Shown here: one piece after another, positions 47,943 through 58,401 of the stretch | Numbering within the stretch: position 1 is the stretch's first letter | Layout of the letters: every line of letters starts with the position of its first letter | From: Paraliobacillus sp. PM-2 | Lineage (GTDB): Bacteria; Bacillota; Bacilli; Bacillales; Amphibacillaceae | Direction: 5' to 3' | DNA length: 64,000 bases | NCBI RefSeq assembly: GCF_001368815.1 | Contig: NZ_CTEI01000001.1 | Location: 1,054,001 to 1,118,000, forward strand | Made by a program: the position numbers and the translations under genes | Notes under the pieces: generated by a model | Seen by the model: the letters and a program-made list of their open reading frames with translations, nothing else | Database searches by the model: none | What the model was told of the DNA's origin: nothing

Positions 47943-49220
47943 ATGCTACATAGATTAAAGATATTTGATCATTTTTATTATGGATGGATTATTTTAATTA
48001 TTGGGGGTTTGGGGGTTTTTTTCTCTGGTCCAGGACAAACGTTCTCTAACTCACAATTTATTGATGAGTACATACACGAGTTTGGTTGGTCAAGATCCCA
48101 AGTCTCCGGCATTTATTCAGTTGCAACATTAATAGCTGGCTTACTAATGATTTTAGTCGGACGATTTATTGATCGATTTGGTCCAAAAGTAATGATGGTA
48201 TCAGTTGGAACGGTGTTTTCAATTGCATGCTTTTACAACAGCTTTATTTCAAATATTTGGATGCTCGCGATAGGATTCTTTTTGGTGAGGCTTTTAGGAC
48301 AAGGAAGTATGACCTTAATTCCAAATACATTAGTAGCACAGTGGTTTATTAGAAAACGAGGTAAGGCATTTAGTCTAAAAGCTCTGTTTGGATTTGCAGG
48401 TGCAATGGTCTTTCCCCTTATAAACACCTGGTTAATTCAAACTTGGAGTTGGCAAATTGCTTGGCGATTTTGGGGATTTACCTTATTATTTTTATTTGTT
48501 CCAATTGCCTTCATCGGAGTAAAGAATCACCCAGAGTCGATTGGATTGCTTCCTGATGGAAACAAAGAATTAAAACAAAGTAATCAAAATAGCCAACTAA
48601 TTACTCCTATTGCTGAAGCAGAAGAGGATTGGACTTTAATAGAAGCAATGAAGACAAAGGCATTCTGGGCAATATTGGTTTGTGTCGGTATACCAGCTAT
48701 GGTCAATACAGGTATTACTTTTCATATTACCTCTATTTTTAAAACGAATGGGCTTTCTTTTGAAATGGCTGCATTAGTATTGAGTGTAATGGCTTTTATA
48801 GGAATACCTATTTCATTCATCTCAGGTGCTATTTTAGATAAGGTAAAAACGAATATAGTACTATCTGTTATCTTTATAATCGAATTTTTTGTGCTATTAT
48901 TGCTTTTGATTACAGATACTTTCTTATTGGCTATACTGTTTGGTGTACTATGGGGGGTAGCTAATGGATTAGAGCGCATTGCTTTTGGTGTTATTTGGCC
49001 TAATTATTTTGGGAGAAAATACATTGGTAGTATTAATGGTGTGGGTAAGACAGTTGGAGTGGTAGGCTCTTCATTAGGTCCATTGCCATTTGGTATAGGC
49101 TATGATCTATTTGGTGGCTATCATTTTGTTTTGCTCGCCACATTGATCTTTCCAACAATTGGTCTGATAAGTTCGCTTTTAGCAAAAAAACCAGCAAAAA
49201 CAACTATATGTAATACTTAA
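47943..49220 (+). CDS. Major facilitator superfamily transporter
   Basis: 425 residues, about twelve membrane segments with a cytoplasmic loop in the middle (about 200-235). The loop after helix 2 has GRFIDRFGPKVMM, the family's signature. FDHFYYGWIILIIGGLGVFF and a later GWSRSQVSGIYSV are like oxalate/formate or monocarboxylate transporters (OFA/MCT type). Substrate unknown. GAAGGAGGTAAAT before the ATG. Confidence 0.88.
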   Translation: MLHRLKIFDHFYYGWIILIIGGLGVFFSGPGQTFSNSQFIDEYIHEFGWSRSQVSGIYSVATLIAGLLMILVGRFIDRFGPKVMMVSVGTVFSIACFYNSFISNIWMLAIGFFLVRLLGQGSMTLIPNTLVAQWFIRKRGKAFSLKALFGFAGAMVFPLINTWLIQTWSWQIAWRFWGFTLLFLFVPIAFIGVKNHPESIGLLPDGNKELKQSNQNSQLITPIAEAEEDWTLIEAMKTKAFWAILVCVGIPAMVNTGITFHITSIFKTNGLSFEMAALVLSVMAFIGIPISFISGAILDKVKTNIVLSVIFIIEFFVLLLLLITDTFLLAILFGVLWGVANGLERIAFGVIWPNYFGRKYIGSINGVGKTVGVVGSSLGPLPFGIGYDLFGGYHFVLLATLIFPTIGLISSLLAKKPAKTTICNT

Positions 49221-49282
49221 AGATGTAATCATTTTATTCTGTCTCTTATAACGATAGTTACTCTAGCGAAATTTTATAGAAC

Positions 49283-49312
49283 TTACAAAAACAATTCATA
49301 ATATGGTATGAT
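49283..49312 (+). promoter_or_regulatory. Probable sigma-A promoter of the methyltransferase gene
   Basis: TTACAA (49283-49288), 18 bp, TATGAT (49307-49312) with an extended TGG in front. 31 bp before the GTG start. Confidence 0.4.
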
Positions 49313-49342
49313 GAGGTTGAATTTTAAAGAAGCGGTGATTAG

Positions 49343-49960
49343 GTGTTAAAAGATACAGGAGAAAGAGTTATACCGAATCAAATGAACATTACAAATGAAT
49401 TATTGCTTGAACACCTTGCAAGGTATCACTTCTCCATTCCTTATGTTCAAGGTAGAGTTTTAGATTTTGCAACTGGAACCGGGTATGGAGCACATGTTAT
49501 AGCAAAAAAGTGCAAAAACAAACTAACTGAGATTGTTGGTATTGACATTGATCCAGAAGTCATTAAATATGCAAGAGGTAATTACTATCATCCTTTATCC
49601 AACTATCTCATCGAAAATGTTACAAATTCAAATTTATCAGAAAAATTAGGTCAATTTGATGTAATTCTAAGTTTTGAAACAATCGAACATGTTAAAGATG
49701 AACAACAGTTTCTAGCTAATGCATATCAATTATTAAAAGAAGATGGAATATTGATATTATCGACACCATTTGGAAAAGGAAGAGGGAAGCCATGCGGCTC
49801 TCCTTTTCATGTGCATCAATTGACACCTGACGAGTTTTATAATTTGTTCTCTAATTATTCAAACACTCAATTTTATTATCAAAAAGGACCACTTATTGAA
49901 CCAGTTGAAACATCACAACAAAACTACTATCCATTAGGTTTAGTAGTTGCAAAAAAGTAG
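49343..49960 (+). CDS. SAM-dependent methyltransferase (class I)
   Basis: 205 residues from a GTG start. Motif I VLDFATGTGYGAHVIAK, motif II IVGIDIDPEVIKYAR, motif FDVILSFETIEHV and a post-motif ILILSTPFGKGRG. The target is unknown; small-molecule or sugar-modifying methyltransferases have this build. Tail-to-tail with the next methyltransferase unit. Confidence 0.85.
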   Translation: MLKDTGERVIPNQMNITNELLLEHLARYHFSIPYVQGRVLDFATGTGYGAHVIAKKCKNKLTEIVGIDIDPEVIKYARGNYYHPLSNYLIENVTNSNLSEKLGQFDVILSFETIEHVKDEQQFLANAYQLLKEDGILILSTPFGKGRGKPCGSPFHVHQLTPDEFYNLFSNYSNTQFYYQKGPLIEPVETSQQNYYPLGLVVAKK

Positions 49961-49982
49961 ATTCTAAAAATAGAATCTACTT
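49951..49982 (-). terminator. Terminator with a 12-bp stem
   Basis: AAGTAGATTCTA and TAGAATCTACTT flank a four-base loop (49955-49982); six T follow on the minus strand. It overlaps the end of the 41-residue ORF and the stop of the plus-strand methyltransferase. Confidence 0.8.
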
Positions 49983-50102
49983 GCATGGATGAGACGTTTC
50001 AATATCGACTTTATCTAAAAACTTGGAATACGCTAAGTGCATACATCTTTGAAGCTCAATAGCGTCATTTAATGTTCTAGAACAATACTCGTCAGCGTAC
50101 AT
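49977..50102 (-). CDS. Small ORF, 41 residues, in front of a terminator
   Basis: It reads MYADEYCSRTLNDAIELQRC at the start and ends ETSHPCK, with its stop within the terminator stem. It begins 5 bp after the stop of the methyltransferase at 50108, so it may be translated by coupling (TTGAAAAAA in front, no strong ribosome site). No family recognised; three Cys and a helical middle. Its fit between stop codon and terminator argues that it is a real gene. Confidence 0.45.
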   Translation of the reverse strand: MYADEYCSRTLNDAIELQRCMHLAYSKFLDKVDIETSHPCK

Positions 50103-50107
50103 TTTTT

Positions 50108-50731
50108 TCAACTATTTTCAATAATAAATACCCCACCACAGTGAGACATCGGATAAAAATGACACTTATTTTGAAGCGAAGCACTAATTTCACTGTAAAC
50201 AAAATAAAATTCATCATCGTCCCAGTAATCAATATTATCTAAACGGCATATTTCAAGTTCTTCTCTTGTTTGAAAAGAAACATCCCCAATAAATAATTTA
50301 CCGTTCTTTTTAAGAAGAGATAACAGATTGTTTATAAATAATATTTTTTCTTTATCTTCTAGGTGATGTAAAGCATACGTACTTATAATTGAATCATATT
50401 TGTTTCTCTTAATTTCAAGTGGTAAACCATTTGAAATATCCCACTCAATTAGATTTGCATCTGGCATTTTGATTTTTGCGATGGAAATCATTTTGGAAGA
50501 AAAGTCTATTCCATCCATTTGATGTCCATTCTCATATAGTTTACTGGTTAATACACCTGTTCCAAATCCAATATCTAAAACATCCGAATGATTTTTTAGC
50601 ATTACTTCATTGTAAATTGTATTAAGAATCTTCTTGTATCCTGCAAACGGATACTGATTATTTTCCTCTCTAACCTGGACCGTCTGATCATAGTTATCAG
50701 CCCATAGATTAAATCCTTTATTGTTTAACAT
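50108..50731 (-). CDS. SAM-dependent methyltransferase (YrrT-like)
   Basis: 207 residues. NLWADNYDQTVQVREE at the N-terminus, motif I VLDIGFGTGVLTSKL, GIDFSSKMISIAK, and YDSIISTYALHHLEDKEK. It resembles B. subtilis YrrT, which acts near the methionine salvage genes, but those genes are not here. GGAGGGCATTT before the ATG. Confidence 0.8.
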   Translation of the reverse strand: MLNNKGFNLWADNYDQTVQVREENNQYPFAGYKKILNTIYNEVMLKNHSDVLDIGFGTGVLTSKLYENGHQMDGIDFSSKMISIAKIKMPDANLIEWDISNGLPLEIKRNKYDSIISTYALHHLEDKEKILFINNLLSLLKKNGKLFIGDVSFQTREELEICRLDNIDYWDDDEFYFVYSEISASLQNKCHFYPMSHCGGVFIIENS

Positions 50732-50815
50732 AAATGCCCTCCAATTATTGATGTTCTATAATGTAGATGTACACCCAGCTAAATTTAAACCTACCATTCA
50801 AAAAAATAGTAACAT

Positions 50816-50843
50816 GGGCGCTTCCCCTTATGGTAAAGCGCCC
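50816..50843. terminator. Hairpin after the 569-residue gene
   Basis: GGGCGCTT...AAGCGCCC, 8-bp GC-rich stem, 30 bp past the stop at 50874. On the minus strand a T-run follows after a gap of about ten bases. Confidence 0.5.
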
Positions 50844-50873
50844 TTACTTTTAAAAGTATAACTGTTATTTGAT

Positions 50874-52583
50874 TTAATCAGTTAAACCTTTTATTTCAAT
50901 ACTTTCAACTGATCCTGTTGCTTCATCTCTAATTTTCACTTCCATATTAACAGTATCGCCTTCAGTTAAGAAAATGGCTTTAGGTTCAATCGTTGTGTTT
51001 ACTGTATAGATAATCGGATCATTTTTTAATAGAAATTGTACAATTTGTATGTCATCGTTTGTAGAAACTAGCACACGATTTATTATACCTTCTACATTTT
51101 CTATCTCTGCTTGATCACTAGAATTTACAAAGCTTGGATTCTGTTGGAGTGCAATCCGATAACTTTTTAAAGTTTGATTAGCTGTTTCACCAAATACAAC
51201 AAAATCAGAGTCAGCAGCATTAATATACGCATATTTTTTAAATAAACCATTCGGATCTAACACATTGACTACCCATGTTGCTTGCCCATCAATATTATAT
51301 AAAATTGGCATGGAACCTTCCCAATTTTTTTCTGGAAACTCTTTATTTACAATTTGCTTGGCACCCACACTGTCCATAATCCCATTGTTCATCTCACCAT
51401 TATAATAAGTAAGCTCTCCAGTTCTCGCGTGTATCATTGTGTATCCTAAAGCTGAGTCAATGTTCTCCTTAGGTGATGTCATATCTGTAAAATAATACAT
51501 CTCTCCATTTTCATCGAATACCGGAGTTACGCTTTTTTCTGTTCCTGATTCATTTGGCATCCGAACGTCTCTTTTACCAAATTTACTGTTAAACCAACCA
51601 TGCACGTATTTACCAAAGAAGTTATTTTGTAAGGAAGCTATTTCAGAACTAATGGAACCTTCAATAAATGCTGGTGCTTTCTCTGTTTCATATAAAGAAA
51701 CTCCTCCAGTATTTGGATCTACAACAGCCACTTTTAATGCATTTAAATCCGGCTTATCCGTAATATTCATCGTTCGATATAACGTTTGTACATACCACGG
51801 TTTCCCATTATCATCTACTTCAATTTGAGCTTCACCACTTTGTACATATTGTGGAAACTTATCATAAATAACACGTTGTATATTTTTATGGAAATAACTA
51901 GAGTTTGTATACTGCATTTTACTAGAAATAAACTCTGGTTGTGCATTTACATTAGTAGCCGATATGGTAAAATAACCTTCTGTTTCTTGACCACGAATAA
52001 ATTTCCAAAATCCTGTAAACTCCAGTGGTGCGACATAAACGATTTTATCATTGATTTTTTGCACTTGAAGTTTACCCAAATCATAAAATTGCGGATTTGG
52101 CACAATACTCATCGCCTTTTGCATTTTATTCCGTGCAGATTCTGGAGCAACTGCAATTGGTGTATCATTCTTGCTCAATGGTTTCGCCTGATCTCTTTCT
52201 TCTGTTTGAATCGAATCATGTACATTATCTAAACTAAACAGCCCATATACATAGATTGCAGGAATAGATAAAATAAGGAATCCTATAATTGCAAAAACAC
52301 CAGTATGACGGGTTTTTATTGCAACGTTCCCACCCATTAATAAAAGATACATCAATGGTACGGTAATGCATGCAGCTATTATATTTAATACCAATATATT
52401 TGGTACAATAACGCTTGGCATAATAAAATAAATCACAATATATAAGAGAACAAAAATAAGTACAAAAGATATACCACTTTGTTTAACCTTCTTTAAATTA
52501 GGCCTTTGTTTTAAAAATACGATAATTATAAAGCATAATGATAATATAAAAGATAATCCTGTTGTTATTAAAGCGCCAATCAT
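50874..52583 (-). CDS. Large membrane protein of unknown function
   Basis: 569 residues. About four membrane segments in the first 120 residues, then about 440 residues expected outside the cell. The external part has repeated beta-like stretches, for example GYTMIHARTGELTYYNGEMN and VLDPNGLFKKYAYINAADSD, the latter reminiscent of PepSY-like folds but not enough to assign. I do not recognise the family. Single gene with flanking terminators. Confidence 0.75.
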   Translation of the reverse strand: MIGALITTGLSFILSLCFIIIVFLKQRPNLKKVKQSGISFVLIFVLLYIVIYFIMPSVIVPNILVLNIIAACITVPLMYLLLMGGNVAIKTRHTGVFAIIGFLILSIPAIYVYGLFSLDNVHDSIQTEERDQAKPLSKNDTPIAVAPESARNKMQKAMSIVPNPQFYDLGKLQVQKINDKIVYVAPLEFTGFWKFIRGQETEGYFTISATNVNAQPEFISSKMQYTNSSYFHKNIQRVIYDKFPQYVQSGEAQIEVDDNGKPWYVQTLYRTMNITDKPDLNALKVAVVDPNTGGVSLYETEKAPAFIEGSISSEIASLQNNFFGKYVHGWFNSKFGKRDVRMPNESGTEKSVTPVFDENGEMYYFTDMTSPKENIDSALGYTMIHARTGELTYYNGEMNNGIMDSVGAKQIVNKEFPEKNWEGSMPILYNIDGQATWVVNVLDPNGLFKKYAYINAADSDFVVFGETANQTLKSYRIALQQNPSFVNSSDQAEIENVEGIINRVLVSTNDDIQIVQFLLKNDPIIYTVNTTIEPKAIFLTEGDTVNMEVKIRDEATGSVESIEIKGLTD

Positions 52584-52651
52584 TTAATCGTCTCCTTTAT
52601 TTTTTCTATATTACTTATACGTTTTTCTTTTAAAAAAGTTTCAAACAAAAA

Positions 52652-52669
52652 ACCGAGTAGCTACTCGGT
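52652..52669. terminator. Terminator after the HIT gene
   Basis: ACCGAGTAGCTACTCGGT, 18-bp perfect palindrome with A-runs before and T-runs after, 26 bp past the HIT stop. Confidence 0.75.
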
Positions 52670-52695
52670 AATTTTTTCAAATAAGAACATACTCT

Positions 52696-53094
52696 CTATT
52701 TTTTTCTTTGATTTGCGTCTTGTTTTATCCAATAGCGAATTCCCCTTTTCGCATATGGTTCATCCTTAAACCTAGGTATGACATGTAAATGTGCGTGTGG
52801 AATCGATTGACCGCCAATCTCTCCAGAGTTCCAACCTATTGTATATCCATCTGGTGCATATTGCTCATCAACAAAATCTTTTGCATTATTTAATAATTCT
52901 TGCGTGTCCATCCATTCTTCTCTTGATAATTGAAACACATTTAATTTATGCGCTTTTGGTATGATTAACCCGCTTCCTTCTAAAACCTCTTGTTCTGATT
53001 CTTTTTGAATATACATACATGTTTCATTTTCAAAAAGAATATGCTGATTAATTGTTTCTTTTATTTCGCATAGAGTACAAATTTTCTGTTCCAT
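52696..53094 (-). CDS. HIT-family protein
   Basis: 132 residues. The histidine triad is HAHLHVIPR (His-x-His-x-His), and an N-terminal CTLCEIK is a possible zinc site. Such enzymes hydrolyse nucleotide phosphoramidates or dinucleotides. GWNSGEIGGQSIPHAH matches the family. It is at the border of the accessory region, next to mntR. Confidence 0.88.
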   Translation of the reverse strand: MEQKICTLCEIKETINQHILFENETCMYIQKESEQEVLEGSGLIIPKAHKLNVFQLSREEWMDTQELLNNAKDFVDEQYAPDGYTIGWNSGEIGGQSIPHAHLHVIPRFKDEPYAKRGIRYWIKQDANQRKK

Positions 53095-53180
53095 GTGTCA
53101 TCACACCTTTTGACGAACTAGCATTCACATTTTTTCCATCTAGAAAAGCAATCCATCTAATATGAATTGCTTTTTTTGCA

Positions 53181-53603
53181 TTATATTTCATCTGGTTCTT
53201 TATGTAAATGCTTGAGTTCCTCTATCACTTGTGGGTGCTTTTCCAAATATTGAACAAGATCCCCTATTCGGTCAATAGAATTCCAGCTTAAATGATGTTC
53301 AATTCCTTCAACATCTTCATAGATATTTTCTGGATTTACTCCTATTAACTCTAAAAATTGTTCAAGTAATTCATGGCGATACACCAAACGTTTTCCGATC
53401 TTTTTACCTTGAGCTGTTAAAATCAATCCTCTATATTTCTCATAGTTTAAGTATTCATCTTTATCAAGCTTCTGAACCATTTTTGTAACGGAGGATGGAT
53501 GAACGTCAAGTGCGTCCGCAATATCAGATACTCTCGCATATCCTTTCGATTCAATTAGCATATAAATTTGTTCTATATAGTCTTCCATACTGGGTGTTGG
53601 CAT
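53181..53603 (-). CDS. mntR: Manganese-dependent repressor MntR
   Basis: 140 residues, DtxR family. The winged helix ([20 protein letters not shown]) and all metal ligands are visible: Asp8 and Glu11 in MEDYIEQIY, His77 in RHELLEQF, and Glu99, Glu102, His103 in EDVEGIEHH. It represses manganese uptake when Mn is plentiful. ATG 53603 has GGAGGATTACT; the open frame extends nine codons further without a site. It is almost identical to B. subtilis MntR over the first 110 residues. Confidence 0.96.
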   Translation of the reverse strand: MPTPSMEDYIEQIYMLIESKGYARVSDIADALDVHPSSVTKMVQKLDKDEYLNYEKYRGLILTAQGKKIGKRLVYRHELLEQFLELIGVNPENIYEDVEGIEHHLSWNSIDRIGDLVQYLEKHPQVIEELKHLHKEPDEI

Positions 53604-53849
53604 AGTAATCCTCCAATTCTTGATCCTCAATGTTTCTAATAAAAAGGATACAACAGTTTCTCTTCTGGCACAAGCGGTTTAGAATCAAATAACATTTTTG
53701 ACAACATACAACCTGATTTCAATTCCTAAAAAGAGTGGATGAAAATACAGGAATACAATCATAATTCGTTTTATATGGTGAAATTTATTTAAAAAATGTT
53801 ATAATCATCATATAGTATATAAAGATTGATTAATAAAGGGGAAGTAGTC

Positions 53850-54245
53850 ATGAATGATTGGTATATTCTAATAGGCATATTAATTGCATTTGTCTTGTTT
53901 ACTGTGTACAAATATGTAAAACAAAAGCGGATTTTAAAAACACTTACAGAAGATGAATTCCGTCAAGGATATCGAAAAGCTCAATTAATTGATGTTCGCG
54001 AACCTAAAGAATTTGACGGAGGTCATATTTTAGGTGCTCGAAATATTCCGTTAACACAATTAAAACAACGAATAAATGAATTAAGAAAAGACCAACCAGT
54101 TTACTTATATTGTCAAAATGGTTCAAGAGCCGCTCGAGCTGCGATGATATTAAACAAAAAAGGGTACAAAGATCTATATGATTTAAAAGGCGGCTACAAA
54201 AAGTGGACAGGCAAGATTAAAAAGTCAAAAAAAGCTAATATTTAA
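53850..54245 (+). CDS. yqhL: Membrane-anchored rhodanese-like protein (YqhL)
   Basis: 131 residues. One N-terminal membrane helix (about 4-20, WYILIGILIAFVLFTVY) and a rhodanese domain with LIDVREPKEFDGGHILGARN and the active-site Cys in YLYCQNGSR. It transfers sulfur in the cytoplasm or at the membrane. AAAGGGGAAGTAGTC precedes ATG 53850. In B. subtilis lipM lies between yqhL and mntR; here it is absent. Confidence 0.92.
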   Translation: MNDWYILIGILIAFVLFTVYKYVKQKRILKTLTEDEFRQGYRKAQLIDVREPKEFDGGHILGARNIPLTQLKQRINELRKDQPVYLYCQNGSRAARAAMILNKKGYKDLYDLKGGYKKWTGKIKKSKKANI

Positions 54246-54248
54246 TAT

Positions 54249-54282
54249 AAAACAGGTGTTTCTTCTTTGGAAACACCTGTTT
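54249..54282. terminator. Terminator between yqhL and gcvPB
   Basis: AAAACAGGTGTTTC...GAAACACCTGTTTT, 14-bp stem with a short loop. It serves both converging genes. Confidence 0.85.
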
Positions 54283-54292
54283 TATATTCGCA

Positions 54293-55765
54293 TTAAGAAT
54301 GAAACGCATATTTGACAATTGGTTTTCTTGCTGCCAATGTTTCATCCATTCGTTTTACTACTGTAGCATATGGTGCTTCTTGTACTAAATCAGGTTGGTC
54401 AATAGCTTCTTGATTTATGGCTAATAGAGCATCAATAAAAGCATCCAACGTTTCTTTTGTTTCTGTTTCTGTTGGCTCAATCATCATTGCTTCCGCTACA
54501 TTTAATGGGAAATATATAGTTGGCGGATGGTAACCGTAATCTAATAAACGTTTAGCAATGTCTAATGTACGAACTCCTAATTTCTTTTGTTTTTTACCCG
54601 ATAAGACAAATTCATGCTTACAATGCTGTGGATAAGGCAATGCAAAAGTAGCTTGTAATCTTCGCATGAGGTAGTTTGCATTCAGCACAGCATACGTACT
54701 AGCTTTTTTCAATCCTTCTGCTCCCATCGTACGAATATAGGTATACGCTCGAATATTTATTCCAAAGTTACCAAAGTAAGGTTTTACTCTACCGATGGAG
54801 TCAGGACGATTGTGTTCAAAAACAAACATATCTTCTTGCTTCATTAATATTGGTTTAGGTAAAAACTTTTCCATTTCTTCAGAAACACCGACAGGTCCAG
54901 AACCAGGACCTCCTCCACCATGTGGACCAGTAAATGTTTTATGCAAGTTCAAATGTACAACATCAAACCCCATATCACCAGGTCTTGTGTATCCCATAAT
55001 CGCATTAAGGTTGGCACCATCATAGTACAATTTACCTCCAGCGTCGTGCACAATGCCTGCAATTTCTACAATCTCTTTTTCAAATAAGCCTAGCGTATTT
55101 GGATTCGTCAACATTAACGCAGCTGTATCCTTCCCTACAACACGTCGTAAGTCATCTAAATCTACTAGCCCTTGCTCATTGGTTTGAACCGTTACAGGAT
55201 CGAATCCGGCCACAGCTGCTGATGCAGGATTCGTACCATGAGCGGAATCTGGAATAATAACTTTTGTTCGTTGATAATCACCGTTTTTCTCATGAAAAGC
55301 ACGAATCATCATTAAACCGGTCCATTCCCCATGTGCCCCTGCTGCGGTTTGGAGTGTAAAACGATGCATCCCTGTAATTTCTTCTAAGGAAGTTTGTAAA
55401 TCATACATGATTGCTAATGCACCTTGTACTGTTTCAACATCTTGGTACGGATGAATATGACTTAACCCTTCTAAACGCGCTACATCTTCGTTCATTTTTG
55501 GATTATATTTCATAGTGCAAGAGCCTAATGGATAAAAACCAGAATCAACACCATAATTTCTTTTAGAAAGATTTGTATAATGGCGAATCAATTGTAATTC
55601 ACTAATTTCAGGCAATGAAGGTGCCTCTTTTCTTAAATAAGTAGATCCAATAATTGATTCTAAATCTGTCTCTTCTACATCTAACTCAGGTAAAGAATAA
55701 CCAACCCGACCTGCTTTACTTAATTCAAATACTAAAGGATAATTATCTGTTGTCATTTGCTTCAC
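54293..55765 (-). CDS. gcvPB: Glycine dehydrogenase (decarboxylating) subunit 2
   Basis: 490 residues. Pyridoxal phosphate binds the Lys in [18 protein letters not shown]. It forms with GcvPA the P-protein that decarboxylates glycine and passes the aminomethyl group to lipoylated GcvH. It overlaps gcvPA by 23 bp. gcvH itself is not in the window. Confidence 0.95.
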   Translation of the reverse strand: MKQMTTDNYPLVFELSKAGRVGYSLPELDVEETDLESIIGSTYLRKEAPSLPEISELQLIRHYTNLSKRNYGVDSGFYPLGSCTMKYNPKMNEDVARLEGLSHIHPYQDVETVQGALAIMYDLQTSLEEITGMHRFTLQTAAGAHGEWTGLMMIRAFHEKNGDYQRTKVIIPDSAHGTNPASAAVAGFDPVTVQTNEQGLVDLDDLRRVVGKDTAALMLTNPNTLGLFEKEIVEIAGIVHDAGGKLYYDGANLNAIMGYTRPGDMGFDVVHLNLHKTFTGPHGGGGPGSGPVGVSEEMEKFLPKPILMKQEDMFVFEHNRPDSIGRVKPYFGNFGINIRAYTYIRTMGAEGLKKASTYAVLNANYLMRRLQATFALPYPQHCKHEFVLSGKKQKKLGVRTLDIAKRLLDYGYHPPTIYFPLNVAEAMMIEPTETETKETLDAFIDALLAINQEAIDQPDLVQEAPYATVVKRMDETLAARKPIVKYAFHS

Positions 55766-57095
55766 CTACTCCCTTAACAAAATCTTCTATTTCTTTCTTT
55801 GTTCTCATTTCAGTAACAGCAACTAACATGCAGTTTTCATATGTCTTATCTATTACCCCTAAGTCGAATCCACCTATTATTCCTTTTTTTAATAATTGTT
55901 TGTTTATGTTTGTAACTGGTTGATTCAACTGAATGACAAATTCGTTAAACATTGGTTCCTCAAAACGAACAGGAATATTTTCATTCTGGAAAGAACGTTT
56001 TGCAAATTGTGCTTTTTGCATATTTTGATAGGCCATTTCTTTTAACCCTTTTCTACCTAACGCACTCATGGCTACAGAAGATGCCAGTGCATTTAACGCT
56101 TGATTTGAACAAATATTTGATGTTGCTTTTTCTCGTCTAATATGTTGTTCTCTCGCTTGAAGCGTTAGAACAAACCCCCGTTTTCCATCTTCATCTACAG
56201 TCTGGCCTACTAATCTTCCTGGGACTTTTCTCATCCACTTTTTCTTCGTTGCAAAATAACCGCAATGTGGTCCACCATATTGAGCTGGAATTCCGAATAC
56301 TTGGGTATCACCAACTACAAAATCCGCACCTAAATCACCTGGTGGCGTAAGCATACCTAACGACAATGGATTGCTTGACACAATTAGCATTGTTTTGGAA
56401 TCGTTTATCATTTCATTCACTTTAGCTAATGGTTCGATCTGACCGAAAAAATTAGGATATTGCACAATGACACTTGCAACAGAGTCATCTAGTAAACTAG
56501 CAACTTGATCTAAATCAGTTATTCCATTTTTTTCAGGAATCTCAGTTATTTCTATATTATGACCTTTGGCATACGTGTACATTACTTCTAATGATTCCGG
56601 ATGAATGGTTTTTGATACAAGTACTTTTTTTCTTTTTGTTTGTGCTGTACTGATTGTCATTGCTTCAGCCAATGCAGTTGCTCCATCATACATGGATGAA
56701 TTCGCAATATCCATTGCTGTTAATTGACAAATCATTGTTTGAAATTCAAAAATTGCTTGTAATTCCCCTTGAGATATTTCTGGTTGATATGGTGTATAGG
56801 CTGTGTAAAATTCTGATCTTGAAATCACATGATCTACAACAGATGGAATATAATGGTCATATACACCAGCGCCTAAAAAGGATGTGTGCGTTTTGGTTGT
56901 TGCATTTGTATTAGCTAAATGTGTTAATTCAGTCATTAATTTCGTTTCATTATAAGGGGGTTTAAGATTTAATTCTCTTGTTAGTCTAATTTCTTCTGGA
57001 ATATCAGAAAATAAATCCTCTGTACTTGTAACCCCAATGGTACGTAACATTTCTTTCTCATCTTGATCCGTCATTGGTAAATAACGAAAGTTCAT
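55743..57095 (-). CDS. gcvPA: Glycine dehydrogenase (decarboxylating) subunit 1
   Basis: 450 residues. [38 protein letters not shown] and [20 protein letters not shown] are near-identical to B. subtilis GcvPA. ATG 57095 has AAGGGGAG; the ATG two codons before touches it. Together with GcvPB it makes the two-part P-protein of Firmicutes. Confidence 0.95.
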   Translation of the reverse strand: MNFRYLPMTDQDEKEMLRTIGVTSTEDLFSDIPEEIRLTRELNLKPPYNETKLMTELTHLANTNATTKTHTSFLGAGVYDHYIPSVVDHVISRSEFYTAYTPYQPEISQGELQAIFEFQTMICQLTAMDIANSSMYDGATALAEAMTISTAQTKRKKVLVSKTIHPESLEVMYTYAKGHNIEITEIPEKNGITDLDQVASLLDDSVASVIVQYPNFFGQIEPLAKVNEMINDSKTMLIVSSNPLSLGMLTPPGDLGADFVVGDTQVFGIPAQYGGPHCGYFATKKKWMRKVPGRLVGQTVDEDGKRGFVLTLQAREQHIRREKATSNICSNQALNALASSVAMSALGRKGLKEMAYQNMQKAQFAKRSFQNENIPVRFEEPMFNEFVIQLNQPVTNINKQLLKKGIIGGFDLGVIDKTYENCMLVAVTEMRTKKEIEDFVKGVGEANDNR

Positions 57096-57112
57096 CCCCA
57101 TCTCCCCTTTTC

Positions 57113-58216
57113 TTAGTTTCTTTTATAAAAAGGTGTACTTATTACTTTTGCTTGCAAATATTTATTTCGTATTTTTATCGTTACTATGGTTCCTTCTTTC
57201 GCATAGTTACTGTCAATTAAAGCTAAACCCAAATTTTTAGCTAATGTTGGTGCATTTGTTCCACTTGTTACAAAGCCAATACTTGTATCTTTATCATAAA
57301 TCGGATATTCATGGCGTGGTATTCCTTTATCTATCATTTCAATACCAACTAATTTGCGAGTCACACCTTGTTGTTTTTGTTGCTGTAACACTTCTTTTCC
57401 TATGAAATCTGATTCTTTATTTGTTTTGACAGCAAAGCCCAATCCAGCTTCAATCGGTGTAATCTCGGCAGATAATTCGTGTCCATATAATGGTAGAGAT
57501 GCTTCAAAACGTAATGTATCTCTTGCACCTAAACCAATTGGAAAAATACCATCTGCTTCTCCGACTTCTAATAACTTCTCCCACAAAGACATACCACTTG
57601 ATAACGGAATATAAATTTCAAACCCATCTTCACCGGTATATCCAGTTCTAGCCACTAATGCACGGTCTTCTATCCCTTCCAATACAACATCTTGTTTGAA
57701 TGAAAAGAAACGAATATCAGATACATTTTGTTTCGTTATTTTCTGTAATACGTTTTCTGCTTTTGGGCCTTGAAGTGCCAATTGCACATAATGATGAGAC
57801 TGATCAGTTATTTCCACGTTGTCACTTTTATGCTTTAACAACCAATCCAAGTCTTTTTCGTGATTAGCCGCATTAACAACAAGTAAATATTTTTGATTGT
57901 CTAATTGATATATAATCAAGTCATCAACTGTCCCTCCATTTGGATAGCACATGAAAGTATACTGTGCTTTATTTGGCTTAATCAGTGAGACATCATTGGT
58001 ACACATTTGTTGCAAAAACGAAAGACTCCCTTCCCCAGTAACAATAATTTCTCCCATATGAGAAACATCGAATAGTCCAACAGCATTTCGCGTCACATGA
58101 TGTTCCTTTTTAATTCCATCAAATTGAACTGGTAATGCCCAACCACCAAAATCAATCACTTTTGCTTGGTATTTTTGATACATAGGATACAAGGGTGTTT
58201 TTTTTAAATCTTTCAT
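57113..58216 (-). CDS. gcvT: Aminomethyltransferase (T-protein) of glycine cleavage
   Basis: 367 residues. It moves the methylene group to tetrahydrofolate, giving 5,10-methylene-THF. [27 protein letters not shown] and [16 protein letters not shown] are typical. First gene of gcvT-gcvPA-gcvPB behind a tandem glycine riboswitch. Confidence 0.95.
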   Translation of the reverse strand: MKDLKKTPLYPMYQKYQAKVIDFGGWALPVQFDGIKKEHHVTRNAVGLFDVSHMGEIIVTGEGSLSFLQQMCTNDVSLIKPNKAQYTFMCYPNGGTVDDLIIYQLDNQKYLLVVNAANHEKDLDWLLKHKSDNVEITDQSHHYVQLALQGPKAENVLQKITKQNVSDIRFFSFKQDVVLEGIEDRALVARTGYTGEDGFEIYIPLSSGMSLWEKLLEVGEADGIFPIGLGARDTLRFEASLPLYGHELSAEITPIEAGLGFAVKTNKESDFIGKEVLQQQKQQGVTRKLVGIEMIDKGIPRHEYPIYDKDTSIGFVTSGTNAPTLAKNLGLALIDSNYAKEGTIVTIKIRNKYLQAKVISTPFYKRN

Positions 58217-58354
58217 ATCATCACGCTCCCCACCGCTTACTTTTTAATATCATCTTTTTACATTGGTTTATATTAGACTATATTCCCGGTTTATACAGAA
58301 GCATGCATCACATCTTCGAATATCGTATAAATAAATCCATTTTCTTTTAAATAA

Positions 58355-58401
58355 CTAAAAAAAGACAGAGAAATCACCTATTGAAAATGATTTCTCTGTC
58401 C
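58355..58401 (-). terminator. Terminator of the glycine riboswitch
   Basis: GACAGAGAAATCA...TGATTTCTCTGTC hairpin followed by seven T on the minus strand, between the second aptamer and gcvT. GGACAGAG is shared with the second aptamer's 3' side, so glycine binding should prevent this hairpin. Confidence 0.85.
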
